From positions 7,121,001-7,185,000 of the forward strand of contig NZ_CP088156.1 of NCBI RefSeq assembly GCF_021088345.1: a stretch of 64,000 nucleotides of DNA. The letters run 5' to 3'. How positions within the stretch are numbered: position 1 is the first letter of the stretch; the number at the start of each line of letters is the position of its first letter. The notes under the pieces are model-generated. The model saw only the letters and a program-made list of their open reading frames with translations, did not search any database and was not told the origin of the DNA. Shown here piece by piece: positions 8,845-17,511 of the stretch. The position numbers and the translations under genes are program-made. This DNA is from Bradyrhizobium ontarionense. GTDB taxonomy: Bacteria > Pseudomonadota > Alphaproteobacteria > Rhizobiales > Xanthobacteraceae.

Positions 8845-9981
8845 CTAACTCGCCACGACCTTGCGGTCGATCTCGGCCACCGTGTTGACGCCGCACAGGC
8901 CCATGGTCGTCAGCAGTTCGTTGCGGATGATGTCGATGGCCTTGGCGACGCCGGCCTGGCCGCCGGCGCCGAGGCCGTAGGCGTAGGCGCGGCCGAGCAT
9001 GCAGGATTTGGCGCCGAGCGCGAGCGCGCGCATCACGTCCTGCCCGGAGCGGATGCCGCCGTCGAACATGATCTCGATCTTGTCGCCGACCGCTTCCGCA
9101 ATGCCCGGCAGGACGTGGATCGACGACGGCGCGCCGTCGAGCTGACGGCCGCCATGGTTCGACACGACAAGCGCCTGCGCGCCGGTCTCGGCGGCGAGCT
9201 TGGCGTCCTCGATGTCATGGATGCCCTTGATGATCAGCTTGCCCGGCCAGATGGAGCGGATCCAGTCGACGTCCTTCCAGTTCAGCGAGGTGTCGAACTG
9301 CGCCGCGGTCCAGGCCGAGAGCTTGGTGAGATCCTCGGTGTTCTTCACGTGGCCGGCGATGTTGCCGAAGGTGCGGCGCTTGCCCTGCAGCACGCCCGAG
9401 ACCCAGGCCGGCTTGGTGGCGAAGTCGAACAGCTTCGACAGCGTCCATTCCGGCGGCACGCTCATGCCGTTCTTGATGTCCTGGTGGCGCTGGCCGATCA
9501 CCTGCAGGTCGACGGTCAGGCACAGCGCGGTGCACTTTGCCGCGATGGCGCGCTCAACCAGCTCCTTGATGAAGCCGCGGTCCTTCATGACGTAGAGCTG
9601 GAACCAGAACGGCTTCTCGACGCTGCCGGCGATGTCCTCGATCGAGCAGATCGACATCGTGCTCTGCGTGAACGGGATGCCGGCGGCCTGCGCGGCGCGG
9701 CAGGCGTGAATCTCGCCGTCGCCGTGCTGCATGCCCAGAAGGCCGACCGGCGCCAGGACCAGCGGCATCGCCGAGGGCTCGCCGAGGATGGTCGTCGACA
9801 GATCGCGCTTGGAGACGTCGACCAGGATGCGCTGACGGAATTTGATGTTCTGCAGGTCGTCCCGATTGGCGCGCAGGGTCTCTTCCGCATAGGAGCCCCG
9901 GTCGGCGTAGTCGAAGAATGCCTTGGGCACGCGGCGCTTGTGCAGCAGGCGCAGGTCTTCAATGCAGGTGATGTGTTTCAT
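8845..9981 (-). CDS. lldD: FMN-dependent alpha-hydroxy-acid dehydrogenase (L-lactate dehydrogenase type)
   Basis: 378 residues from the ATG at 9981, where the family begins (MKHITCIEDLRLLHKRRVPKAFFDY); an ORF extension to 10125 has no family counterpart. GGGGAG lies about 12 nt upstream. The TIM-barrel shows LAPVGLLGMQHGDGE, the QLYVMKDRG segment, SNHGGRQLDGAPS with the catalytic His and substrate Arg, and FDGGIRSGQDVMRAL for FMN phosphate. Such enzymes oxidise L-lactate or a related 2-hydroxy acid to the 2-keto acid. The exact substrate is unproven, as mandelate and glycolate enzymes share these motifs. It is transcribed away from glmM and has no permease or lld regulator beside it. Confidence 0.87.
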   Translation of the reverse strand: MKHITCIEDLRLLHKRRVPKAFFDYADRGSYAEETLRANRDDLQNIKFRQRILVDVSKRDLSTTILGEPSAMPLVLAPVGLLGMQHGDGEIHACRAAQAAGIPFTQSTMSICSIEDIAGSVEKPFWFQLYVMKDRGFIKELVERAIAAKCTALCLTVDLQVIGQRHQDIKNGMSVPPEWTLSKLFDFATKPAWVSGVLQGKRRTFGNIAGHVKNTEDLTKLSAWTAAQFDTSLNWKDVDWIRSIWPGKLIIKGIHDIEDAKLAAETGAQALVVSNHGGRQLDGAPSSIHVLPGIAEAVGDKIEIMFDGGIRSGQDVMRALALGAKSCMLGRAYAYGLGAGGQAGVAKAIDIIRNELLTTMGLCGVNTVAEIDRKVVAS

Positions 9982-10415
9982 CGCAGTCTTCGGCTCCCCA
10001 CCGACGGTCGTTTCTTGGGCGTGCCCGTCATCTAGCATCTTTGCGGCGGCTGCCAAATCCAACTTGGAACGGCAAGGCGGTTGAGGCAGACACCGCAAGC
10101 TGTGGGCCGCCGTGCGACAGCGCACCTTCGGTTGTCCTCCGACTGAGGAACTTCGGCGAAGGTGATAGACTTTACCGTCGCGGAGACGGCGCCGAAGCGC
10201 TGCGCGAGCCCTGCCTGCCGGCTCCGACCAGGGGAAAAATTAGCCTTAACAATAGCTTATGGATGTCGTGGCAGTTTCCTGGTAATGATTGATCACATTT
10301 TTTGAAGCCATCTTAGCTTTAAGGCGACTATAACCCGCGGGCTGACCGGGCGGACCGATGTCGTGATTCGTGCCCGCCCGCTAAGGAAATCCAGAAAGCC
10401 GTTGCTGGGGGTCAT
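9982..10415. other. Divergent intergenic region between lldD-like gene and glmM
   Basis: 434 nt. It becomes AT-rich from about 10235 to 10320, where TTAACAATAGCTTAT at 10246-10260 is a one-mismatch TTAA-N7-TTAA (CtrA-like) element. This stretch probably holds the glmM promoter. No ORF with coding character, terminator or repeat was seen. Confidence 0.4.
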
Positions 10416-11768
10416 ATGAGCCGTAACTATTTCGGGACCGATGGGATTCGCGGCCGCGCCAATGGCCTGATCACACCGGAACTCGCGCTCAAGGTCGGGC
10501 AGGCGGCTGGTCTTCTGTTTCAGCGCGGCGAGCATCGCCACCGGGTCGTGATCGGCAAGGATACCCGCCTGTCCGGCTACATGATCGAATACGCGATGGT
10601 GGCCGGCTTCACCTCGGTCGGCATGGACGTGCTGCTGGTCGGCCCGATGCCGACGCCTGCGGTCGCGATGCTGACCAAGTCGATGCGGGCCGATCTCGGC
10701 GTCATGATCTCGGCGTCGCACAATCTGTTCGAGGACAACGGCATCAAGCTGTTTGGTCCGCAGGGCTTCAAGCTGTCCGACGACGTCGAGAGGCAGATCG
10801 AGCAACTGCTCGATGAATCGCTCGACAAGAAGCTGGCGCAGAGCGCGAGCCTCGGGCGTGCCCGCCGCATCGACGGCGTGCACGATCGCTACATCGAATT
10901 CGCCAAGCGCACCCTGCCGCGCGACATCTCGCTCGACGGTCTGCGCGTGGTCGTCGATTGCGCCAACGGTGCGGCCTACAAGGTGGTGCCCGAGGCGCTG
11001 TGGGAGCTCGGCGCCGACGTCATTTCGATCGGCGTCGAACCCGACGGTTTCAACATCAACAAGGAATGCGGCTCGACCGCGCCGGAAGCTCTTTGTCGGA
11101 AAGTCCGTGAAATGCGCGCCGACATCGGCATCGCGCTGGATGGTGATGCGGATCGCGTCATCCTGGTCGACGAGCGCGGCCACATCGTCGATGGCGACCA
11201 GCTGCTCGCGGTGATCGCGCAGAGCTGGAAGGAAGACGGTCGCCTGGCGCAGCCCGGCATCGTCGCCACCGTGATGTCCAATCTCGGGCTCGAGCGCTTC
11301 CTGCAGGGGCAGGGGCTCGAACTGGTGCGCACGCCGGTCGGCGACCGCTATGTTCTGGAACGCATGCTGGCCGACGGCTACAATCTCGGCGGCGAGCAGT
11401 CCGGTCACATCATCCTGTCGGACTACGCGACGACGGGCGACGGCTTCGTCGCTGCCCTGCAGGTGCTGGCAACGGTGCAGAGGCTGCGCCGTCCGGTCTC
11501 CGAGGTCTGCCACCGCTTCGATCCGCTGCCGCAGATCCTCAAGAACGTACGCTATCGCAGCGGCAGGCCACTGGAAGCCGACGAAGTGAAGTCGGCGATC
11601 GATACCGGGCAGAAGCGTCTCAACGGCCACGGCCGTCTGCTCGTGCGCTCCTCCGGCACCGAGCCCGTGATCCGCGTCATGGGCGAGGGCGACGACCGGT
11701 CATTGGTCGAGGAGGTGGTCGACGAGATCGTCGCTGCCGTCGGCAACGCGGCCGCCGCGGCAGCATAG
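10416..11768 (+). CDS. glmM: Phosphoglucosamine mutase
   Basis: 450 residues. Converts glucosamine-6-phosphate to glucosamine-1-phosphate for UDP-GlcNAc, peptidoglycan and lipopolysaccharide. It starts [15 protein letters not shown], carries the active-site phosphoserine loop [14 protein letters not shown] (Ser near residue 100), the Mg-binding DGDADR, the GGEQSGHI sugar loop and the C-terminal phosphate loop [13 protein letters not shown]. Length and all motifs are normal. It is not next to ftsH-folP, its neighbours in many proteobacteria; the FtsH gene of this window lies 13 kb away. A strong intrinsic terminator follows the stop codon by 30 nt. Confidence 0.97.
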   Translation: MSRNYFGTDGIRGRANGLITPELALKVGQAAGLLFQRGEHRHRVVIGKDTRLSGYMIEYAMVAGFTSVGMDVLLVGPMPTPAVAMLTKSMRADLGVMISASHNLFEDNGIKLFGPQGFKLSDDVERQIEQLLDESLDKKLAQSASLGRARRIDGVHDRYIEFAKRTLPRDISLDGLRVVVDCANGAAYKVVPEALWELGADVISIGVEPDGFNINKECGSTAPEALCRKVREMRADIGIALDGDADRVILVDERGHIVDGDQLLAVIAQSWKEDGRLAQPGIVATVMSNLGLERFLQGQGLELVRTPVGDRYVLERMLADGYNLGGEQSGHIILSDYATTGDGFVAALQVLATVQRLRRPVSEVCHRFDPLPQILKNVRYRSGRPLEADEVKSAIDTGQKRLNGHGRLLVRSSGTEPVIRVMGEGDDRSLVEEVVDEIVAAVGNAAAAAA

Positions 11769-11798
11769 GCATCGGCAAACCATATCGTCTGTTTCGAG

Positions 11799-11828
11799 CC
11801 TGCCGTCACGTCCCGACGGCAGGTTTTT
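11799..11828 (+). terminator. Intrinsic terminator of glmM
   Basis: CCTGCCGTC pairs exactly with GACGGCAGG across a 7-nt loop, followed by five T residues. It is placed 30 nt after the glmM stop. Confidence 0.9.
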
Positions 11829-11995
11829 CATGTCGGCGATCGAGGCGGTCGTTCGTGTGAGTTGGCGGCGGACGCAGAACTAATCAGCTGTGTCGATCGC
11901 ATCGCCCTGTTGCTTGCTAACGAATCGTTAGGAGATGTTACGCAGCAGTGAACGGTTCCGGCGTGCTCATGGAATGTCAACCTTAATTATTAGGG

Positions 11996-12010
11996 TTAAG
12001 CGCCGCTTAA
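11996..12010. promoter_or_regulatory. CtrA-like box upstream of the outer-membrane protein gene
   Basis: TTAA-GCGCCGC-TTAA fits the alphaproteobacterial CtrA consensus TTAA-N7-TTAA and ends about 80 nt before ATG 12092. It overlaps an AT-rich imperfect palindrome at 11979-11997 (AACCTTAAT-T-ATTAGGGTT, one mismatch). The match is short, so binding is an inference. Confidence 0.4.
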
Positions 12011-12091
12011 GCATTTGGTGCGATTGTACAGCCGTCAGTTGTGATGTGGGGCCCATTTCCGAACGCCTCACCGGCCAAAGGGACGAAGCCA

Positions 12092-12934
12092 ATGCGTAGC
12101 GTTAAGTCTTTGATCGCCGCCGGAGCGGCCTCTCTGTTTTCCACTTTGGCCTTTGCGGCCGACATGCCCATCATGCCCCCTCCAGTCTACGCGCCGCCCC
12201 CGGCGGCCGATTTTGGCGGCTGGTACCTGCGCGGCGATATCGGGTTCAGCAATCAGAAGGTCAAGGACGTCCATTATACGCGCGAGTCGGCCTATACGCC
12301 GATGACCTCGTTCAACCAGACATCCGCGTTCGACACTGCCGGCATCTACGGCGTCGGCCTCGGTTATCGTTTCAACAGCTGGTTCCGCATGGACGTGACG
12401 GGCCAGTATCGCGGCAATTCGAACTTCAAGGCCACTGACCGCTTCACGGCTACCGCCGGCGGCGTGCCCTACAACGGCATCGACAACTACAACGGCACCA
12501 AGTCCGAGTGGCTGGTGCTCGCCAACGCCTATGTCGATCTCGGCACCTGGTGGTGCGTCACCCCATTCATCGGCGCCGGCGTCGGCGGCGCGCGAGTCTC
12601 GATCGCGAACTTCACCGACACGGGCATCAACAACCTGCCGTTCACGACGACGAGCTTCGCGACGGCGCCGACCGCTTCGAAGTGGAATTTCGCCTGGGCG
12701 GCGCACGCCGGTCTCGCCTACGCCGTCAATCCGAACCTCGTGCTCGAACTGGCCTACAGCTACGTCGATCTCGGCCAGGGGCAAACGGGCGTGCTGTCGG
12801 ACTACGTGGGCAACACCACCGGCAACGTCTTCAAGTTCAAGGACATCACCTCGCACGACCTGAAGCTCGGCGTGCGCTGGAATTTCGACAACCCGCCGCC
12901 GCCCCCGATGCCGCCGCTGATCCGCAAGGGCTGA
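12092..12934 (+). CDS. Outer-membrane beta-barrel protein, Omp25/Omp31-like
   Basis: 280 residues from ATG 12092, with AAAGGGA just upstream and a clean signal peptide (SLIAAGAASLFSTLAFAAD). The ORF could extend to 12041 but would then lack a signal at the start. The mature protein begins with a proline-rich stretch and then FGGWYLRGDIGFSNQ, typical of the 8-stranded rhizobial barrels, with alternating beta segments (GLGYRFNSWFRMDV; WLVLANAYVDLG; LVLELAYSYVDLG; DLKLGVRWNF). It ends in a Pro-rich PPPPPMPPLIRKG tail and not at the aromatic C-terminal residue, which is unusual for a barrel. A CtrA-like box precedes it. Confidence 0.85.
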   Translation: MRSVKSLIAAGAASLFSTLAFAADMPIMPPPVYAPPPAADFGGWYLRGDIGFSNQKVKDVHYTRESAYTPMTSFNQTSAFDTAGIYGVGLGYRFNSWFRMDVTGQYRGNSNFKATDRFTATAGGVPYNGIDNYNGTKSEWLVLANAYVDLGTWWCVTPFIGAGVGGARVSIANFTDTGINNLPFTTTSFATAPTASKWNFAWAAHAGLAYAVNPNLVLELAYSYVDLGQGQTGVLSDYVGNTTGNVFKFKDITSHDLKLGVRWNFDNPPPPPMPPLIRKG

Positions 12935-13122
12935 GGTCTGAACTAATCATTCCAGTGATGGACGAACGGCGCGGGTCTCCTGCGCCGTTTCGCTTTTCGC
13001 GTGTCCGTTCGATCGCTTTCGCGCTGAAAGAATTGCCGCGCGAAGCTTTGCGACAACGAATGATTAAGGTTAACACGCGATGATCGCGACTGAGAGTTCA
13101 AGTAGCTGATTGGAGCGTTGCG

Positions 13123-13971
13123 ATGCGTAGCCTGGTTGTGGCGGTTTCGGTGTTTGGCATGGTCTCGGCTGCCCAGGCCGCCGACTTGTCCGACCTTCCG
13201 ATCCTGAGGGGCGGCCTCACCGAAGGCCTGGCCAATTCCAGGGTCAACTGGGACGGATATTACGTCGGTGGTCAGGCCGGCTATGGCGCGTCCGACGAGA
13301 AGTTCAGCGGCAGCAATCAGACGATGACCGCCGCTCTGCTCGCCAACACAGCGATCGAAAGCGCCTACGGCGTGTCGCAATGGCCACTTCCGTTTGGAAA
13401 GACAACAGGGAAGACAAGTGCCTTTGGAGCCTTTGCGGGCTATAACTCGCAGTGGGATGATGTCGTGCTCGGCGTCGAAATGAGCTATATGCACGGATCT
13501 TTCGGCGGCACCGCCTCGGCAAGCATGTCGCGTTCGTTCAGTACCCCGATTTCCGGCTTCTATCACGCCGTCACGTCGAACGCAGCTTCGTCGATATCGA
13601 TCTCAGACGTGGCCACCATTCGCGGCCGGGCTGGCTACGCCATGGGAAGCTTCCTGCCCTACGCATTCTTCGGGCTGGCATTGGGAAAAGCCGATACGAC
13701 CCGGAGCGTATCCGTCGACGACAACTATGCAGCGACTTACGCCGTTGCGGTTTCATCCTGCAATAGTGCGACGCCGCCGTTCTGTGCGACGTTGAGCGCG
13801 GCGGAAGGCCAGCATAATCGCCTCATCTACGGCTATTCCGCCGGACTTGGTGTCGACGTGAACCTTTACGCGGGACTGTTTGCCCGGTTTGAATATGAAT
13901 ATGTCCGCTTCGCGACCACCGTCGACACCAACATCAATACCGTGCGCGCGGGTCTCGGCTACAAGTTCTGA
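13123..13971 (+). CDS. Outer-membrane beta-barrel protein (porin-like)
   Basis: 282 residues. The signal peptide ends at AQAAD near residue 20, then SRVNWDGYYVGGQAGYG starts the barrel as in the Omp25-like family. Later strands include AFAGYNSQWDDVVLGVEMSYMHG, IRGRAGYAMGSFLPYAFFGLALG, LFARFEYEYVRF and VRAGLGYKF with the classical C-terminal Phe recognised by the Bam machinery. GGAG lies 10 nt before the ATG. It follows the first barrel gene at 189 nt on the same strand. The proteins are related in fold but not close paralogues. Two Cys residues sit in a loop near residue 210 (SSCNSATPPFCA) and could form a disulfide. Confidence 0.85.
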   Translation: MRSLVVAVSVFGMVSAAQAADLSDLPILRGGLTEGLANSRVNWDGYYVGGQAGYGASDEKFSGSNQTMTAALLANTAIESAYGVSQWPLPFGKTTGKTSAFGAFAGYNSQWDDVVLGVEMSYMHGSFGGTASASMSRSFSTPISGFYHAVTSNAASSISISDVATIRGRAGYAMGSFLPYAFFGLALGKADTTRSVSVDDNYAATYAVAVSSCNSATPPFCATLSAAEGQHNRLIYGYSAGLGVDVNLYAGLFARFEYEYVRFATTVDTNINTVRAGLGYKF

Positions 13972-14058
13972 GCTTGCCGCGGGATCGCCCGGCGGTCCTG
14001 CCGGTTGACAGTTTCCGCGGCGCCTGCTGCTCTCCAGTCGACGGACAGGGGAGCGGGA

Positions 14059-14649
14059 ATGCGGATCTACGGCGATCTCAAGTCGGGCAATTGCCTGAAG
14101 GTGAAATGGGTGTGCGATCATCTCGCGCTCCCGTACGACTGGGTCGATGTCGATATCATGAAAGGCGGGAGCCGCACGCCGGACTTTCTCGCGCTCAATC
14201 CATGGGGGCAGGTCCCCGCGATCGTGCTCGACGATGGCCGCCCCCTTGCTCAGTCGAACGCGATCATTCGCTATCTGGCGCGGGACAGCCGGCTCATCCC
14301 GGCAGATGCCTATGCGCAGGCGAAGATGGACGAGTGGCTGTTCTGGGAACAATATAGCCACGAACCCTACGTCGCGACGTGCCGCTTCCACATGGTCTAT
14401 CTCGGCAAGCCGGCCTCCGAGCTCGACCCGGAGAAGGTGAAGCGTGGCTATGCCGCGCTCGATCACATGCAGCGGCAGCTCGAACGCTCGCGTTTCCTCG
14501 CGGGGGAGACCTTGTCGCTGGCCGACATCGCGCTGCTGGCCTATACCCGGCTCGCCCATGAAGGCGGCTTCGATCTCTCGCACCGCGGCGCAGTCAGGCG
14601 CTGGATTGGCGAGGCGGAGACGCTGCTCGGGCTTTCGCCGGCGGGGTGA
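14059..14649 (+). CDS. Glutathione S-transferase family protein
   Basis: 196 residues from ATG 14059, preceded by GGGGAGCGGGA; an upstream in-frame start at 14005 lacks a site. The N-terminal thioredoxin-like domain has SGNCLKVKWVCDHLALPYDWVDVDI, the cis-Pro segment GQVPAIVLDDG and the glutathione gamma-Glu motif LAQSNAIIRYLA. The C-terminal helical domain includes FLAGETLSLADIALLAYTRLA. This matches bacterial GSTs that conjugate or reduce small electrophiles in the cytosol. The substrate is unknown. The acetyltransferase gene follows 7 nt after the stop, so the two are probably cotranscribed. Confidence 0.88.
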   Translation: MRIYGDLKSGNCLKVKWVCDHLALPYDWVDVDIMKGGSRTPDFLALNPWGQVPAIVLDDGRPLAQSNAIIRYLARDSRLIPADAYAQAKMDEWLFWEQYSHEPYVATCRFHMVYLGKPASELDPEKVKRGYAALDHMQRQLERSRFLAGETLSLADIALLAYTRLAHEGGFDLSHRGAVRRWIGEAETLLGLSPAG

Positions 14650-14656
14650 GTGACGG

Positions 14657-15127
14657 ATGATGTCAGAGTCCATGTCGATCACGATTCGGCGCGCGCGCCG
14701 CGAGGATGTCGCCGCCATTGTCGCGATGCTCGCCGACGATCACCTCGGCCGGGCGCGCGAGCGCGTCGAGGACCCGCTGCCGGAGCCATATTTCGCGGCT
14801 TTCGACGCCATCTCGCGGGATGCGAACATCACGCTCGTGGTGGCCGAGGAGGCTGGCCGCGTGGTTGGCTCTCTGCAGCTCTGCATCCTGCCGGGCCTGA
14901 GCTCGCAAGGGGCGTCGCGGGCGCTGGTCGAGGACGTTCGCGTCGCAACGGACCGCCGCAGCCGTGGCATCGGCGAGCAGCTCCTGCAATGGGCGATCGC
15001 AGAGGCGCGCAGCCGCCGCTGCAATCTGATCGAGCTCATGACGCATCAGAGCCGCACCGACGCGCAGCGCTTCTACGAGCGCCTCGGCTTTGCCCGCAGC
15101 CATATCGGCATGGTGATGCGGTTCTGA
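14657..15127 (+). CDS. GNAT-family N-acetyltransferase
   Basis: 156 residues with the single-domain GNAT fold: ITIRRARREDVAAIVAML at the start, VAEEAGRVVGSLQL as central strands, then EDVRVATDRRSRGIGEQLL, which contains the RxxGIG acetyl-CoA pyrophosphate loop, and DAQRFYERLGFARSH at the end. It follows the GST gene by 7 nt. ATG 14657, 14660 and 14672 are all possible starts. The acceptor cannot be deduced; relatives modify small amines or protein N-termini. Confidence 0.87.
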   Translation: MMSESMSITIRRARREDVAAIVAMLADDHLGRARERVEDPLPEPYFAAFDAISRDANITLVVAEEAGRVVGSLQLCILPGLSSQGASRALVEDVRVATDRRSRGIGEQLLQWAIAEARSRRCNLIELMTHQSRTDAQRFYERLGFARSHIGMVMRF

Positions 15128-15133
15128 GCGCCG

Positions 15134-15985
15134 CTACGGTGCCAGCCGGTAGGCCGTGACAGCGTTGGGACCGAACGCCTTGGTAGGTATGGTCGGACCA
15201 AGCTGCGCCAGGCAGTGCTCGATCGCCTTTTTGATCGCACCATAGCTGCCGGCCAGCAGGCAGACCGGCCAGTCCGAGCCGAAGATCAGCCGGTCCTCGC
15301 CGAAGCTGCGGGCGACATGCGTCACATAGGGCAGCAGCCGCGCGGCGTCCCAATCGGCCCACACCGCCTCGGTCGCCAGCCCCGAGACCTTGCACCAGAC
15401 GTTGCCGCAGGCGGCGAGCTCCGTGATGCAGTCGGCCCATTTGCGGTCGAAGCCCGTTGCAATCGGCGGCTTGGCGCAATGGTCGAGCACGAAGCGCGCC
15501 CGCGGGAAGGCACGCACCGTCGCGGTCGCCAAGGGCAGCTCGCGCGTGCGCACCAGCAGATCGTAGCTCAGATCGTGCGCGAACACGGCTTCGAGCCCGT
15601 GCCGGACGTCGCTGCGCAGGAGCCAGTCCGCGTTCGGCTCGTCATGGACCTGATGGCGGATGCCGACCAGCTTGTTGCCGCCGGGCAGTCGGCGCAGCCG
15701 GTCGATCGTGGATCCCACGGAAGGATCGGTCAGGTCGACCCAGCCGACGACACCGGCGATGAACGGCGTCGCGTGGGCGACGCGCAGAAATTCCTCGGTC
15801 TCGTCGAGCGACGACCGGGTCTGCACCAGGATGCTGGCGTCCAGACCGTTCTCGGCGAGCAGCGGGGCGAGGTCTGCGGGACCGAAAGCGCGGCGGATCG
15901 GCGCCAGCGCGTCGCCGGCCATCCAGGAATACTCGGCGCGATCAGGGTCCCAGAAATGCTGATGCGCATCGATGACGCGGCTCAT
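15134..15985 (-). CDS. Amidohydrolase-2 family protein (L-fuconolactonase-like)
   Basis: 283 residues, a TIM-barrel metal hydrolase of the COG3618 type. It starts with VIDAHQHFWDPDRAEYSW, the HxH metal motif, and has GWVDLTD, GIRHQVHDEPNADWL, FVLDHCAKPP and the late LIFGSDWPVCLLAGSYG with the catalytic Asp. Relatives open sugar lactones such as L-fuconolactone. Its ATG overlaps the stop of the aldo-keto reductase upstream (ATGA), so the two are translationally coupled. A reductase that makes a lactone followed by the lactonase is a sensible pathway pair. The sugar is inferred, not shown. Confidence 0.86.
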   Translation of the reverse strand: MSRVIDAHQHFWDPDRAEYSWMAGDALAPIRRAFGPADLAPLLAENGLDASILVQTRSSLDETEEFLRVAHATPFIAGVVGWVDLTDPSVGSTIDRLRRLPGGNKLVGIRHQVHDEPNADWLLRSDVRHGLEAVFAHDLSYDLLVRTRELPLATATVRAFPRARFVLDHCAKPPIATGFDRKWADCITELAACGNVWCKVSGLATEAVWADWDAARLLPYVTHVARSFGEDRLIFGSDWPVCLLAGSYGAIKKAIEHCLAQLGPTIPTKAFGPNAVTAYRLAP

Positions 15986-16968
15986 GTTGCATCTCCCGGC
16001 AGCGGCGCGCGCGGATCGACCAGATTGCGGGCGCGCAGGTCGCGCCAGAACGCGTCGGGGATCAGCGCTTGCGCCATCGCGATATTGTCGGCGGCCTCAT
16101 CAGCCGTGCGGGCGCCCTGCAGGCCGACGGTGACGGCGGGATGGGCGAGGCAGAACTGGATCGCCGCGGCTTTGAGCTCGGTGTTGTGCTGCCTGCACAA
16201 GGCATCGAGCTCGCGCGCGCGGGCCACCAGCCTCGCGTCGGCATCTTCGTAGTTGAATTTCGCCTGGCCATGAGGGTTGGCCAGGATGCCGCTGTTGTAG
16301 ATGCCGCCAAGAATGATGGCGACGTTCTGCCTCTCGCAGATCGGGAACAGCGCCGTCAGCGCGCCCTGGTCGAGCAGCGTGTAACGGCCGGCGAGGAGGA
16401 AGCAGTCGACCGGGACGGCCTCGGCAAAGCGCGTCAGCATCTCCGACTGGTTCATGCCGGCGCCGATCGCCTTGATGCTGCCGTCGTCGCGCAGCCGCTG
16501 CAGCGCGCGGAAGGCGCCGGCGACGGCGTCATTGTAATGATCGTCCGGATCATGCACGAGCAGGATGTCGATGCGATCGAGACCAAGCCGAACCAGGCTC
16601 TCCTCGACCGAGCGCATCACGCCATCATAGGAATAATCGAAGCGCGGCCGCAGCGGCGGCGTGCCCTTGTAGTGCGGATCTTCGTCCGATGCCGTCGGGT
16701 CCGGTCGCAGCAGCCGGCCGACCTTGGTCGAGATCACATAACTGTCGCGCGGCTGCTTGCGCAGAAACGCGCCCAGCCGCTGCTCGGCGAGACCGAAGCC
16801 ATAGAGCGGCGCGGTGTCGTAGAAGCGCACCCCGCGCGACCACGCCGCCGCGATCGTCGCCTCGGCATCGCCATCGCTGACCGGCTCGAACAGGCCGCCA
16901 AGCGGCGCCGTGCCAAGGCCGAGGCGGGTGATTTCGAGTGAGCTCCTCCCGAGACGGACGCGTTCCAT
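15982..16968 (-). CDS. Aldo/keto reductase (aldose 1-dehydrogenase type)
   Basis: 328 residues. The catalytic tetrad region appears as GVRFYDTAPLYGFGLAEQ (Asp, Tyr), VISTKVG (Lys) and ILLVHDPDD (His). The beta-barrel continues with AIGAGMNQSEM and the C-terminal NADP site. The start motif LGRSSLEITRLGLGTAPLGGL is that of the D-threo-aldose 1-dehydrogenase/L-fucose dehydrogenase and pyridoxal dehydrogenase branch. AAGGAT precedes the ATG. The lactonase gene overlaps its stop, suggesting oxidation of a sugar such as L-fucose to a lactone that the partner opens. Substrate choice remains a family inference. Confidence 0.87.
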   Translation of the reverse strand: MERVRLGRSSLEITRLGLGTAPLGGLFEPVSDGDAEATIAAAWSRGVRFYDTAPLYGFGLAEQRLGAFLRKQPRDSYVISTKVGRLLRPDPTASDEDPHYKGTPPLRPRFDYSYDGVMRSVEESLVRLGLDRIDILLVHDPDDHYNDAVAGAFRALQRLRDDGSIKAIGAGMNQSEMLTRFAEAVPVDCFLLAGRYTLLDQGALTALFPICERQNVAIILGGIYNSGILANPHGQAKFNYEDADARLVARARELDALCRQHNTELKAAAIQFCLAHPAVTVGLQGARTADEAADNIAMAQALIPDAFWRDLRARNLVDPRAPLPGDAT

Positions 16969-17079
16969 TGTTCTATCCTTGTTGTTCGGCGCGTGCAGCT
17001 TGCATCATTGTGCATGAGCAAGTCCGGCGACACAACGCCACAGCATGCGCGATACGGCAACCAAAACGAGGAGGGAACG

Positions 17080-17370
17080 ATGTCGGGGATCAATCCGCTG
17101 ACGGCGCTCGGCGTCGTGCTGGCGACCGCGGCGACCGACGCGGTCTACGTCATGTTCACCACTGCGGTCGTTGCACGGCGACGGTTGTCGGCGGCAACCT
17201 GGAGCTCGATCTGGTACATGCTGTCGTCGTTCGCGGTGATCAGCTACACCGAGAACTGGATCTATGTGGCCTTCGCCGCGGTCGGCTCCTGGATCGGCGC
17301 CTATGCGTCGATGACTTTCCTGCATCGTCAGCCCGCAGGCCAGGCGCCGATGGGATCCGCGCCGGAGTAG
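17080..17370 (+). CDS. Small membrane protein of unknown function
   Basis: 96 residues from ATG 17080, strongly supported by GAGGAGGGA a few bases upstream; the longer ORF from 16993 lacks a site. Three hydrophobic segments are visible: residues about 8-27, 41-58 (WSSIWYMLSSFAVISYT) and 60-80 (WIYVAFAAVGSWIGAYASM). The short polar tail ends in PMGSAPE. No family was recognised. It lies divergent from the aldo-keto reductase and ahead of the serC leader, with which it shares no obvious role. Confidence 0.65.
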   Translation: MSGINPLTALGVVLATAATDAVYVMFTTAVVARRRLSAATWSSIWYMLSSFAVISYTENWIYVAFAAVGSWIGAYASMTFLHRQPAGQAPMGSAPE

Positions 17371-17470
17371 CGCTGCTTGCATGCCAGCACGACTGCGTGA
17401 ACGCGCGTGGGCGTGCTTGCGAAGTTCCTTGACGTGGAACGACCCTTCCCTTAATCACGCCAGCGGGACA

Positions 17471-17508
17471 CCTCCCCCCAACGGGAGGCTTACTATCTGG
17501 AAGGATAG
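17471..17508 (+). promoter_or_regulatory. serC leader-like double hairpin
   Basis: Two hairpins lie directly before serC. The first is CCTCCC (17471-17476) with GGGAGG (17483-17488). The second is CTATC (17493-17497) with GATAG (17504-17508); its loop and stem contain the ribosome site GGAAGGA, only a few bases from ATG 17512. A conserved RNA motif named serC is known upstream of serC in Rhizobiales; this fits its place and form, but I compared it from memory only. Confidence 0.6.
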
Positions 17509-17511
17509 ACG

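Noticed and set aside
10286..10303. FNR-like site before glmM (TTGATCACATTTTTTGAA)
   Set aside because: Only the left half matches; the required TCAA at the correct spacing is absent.
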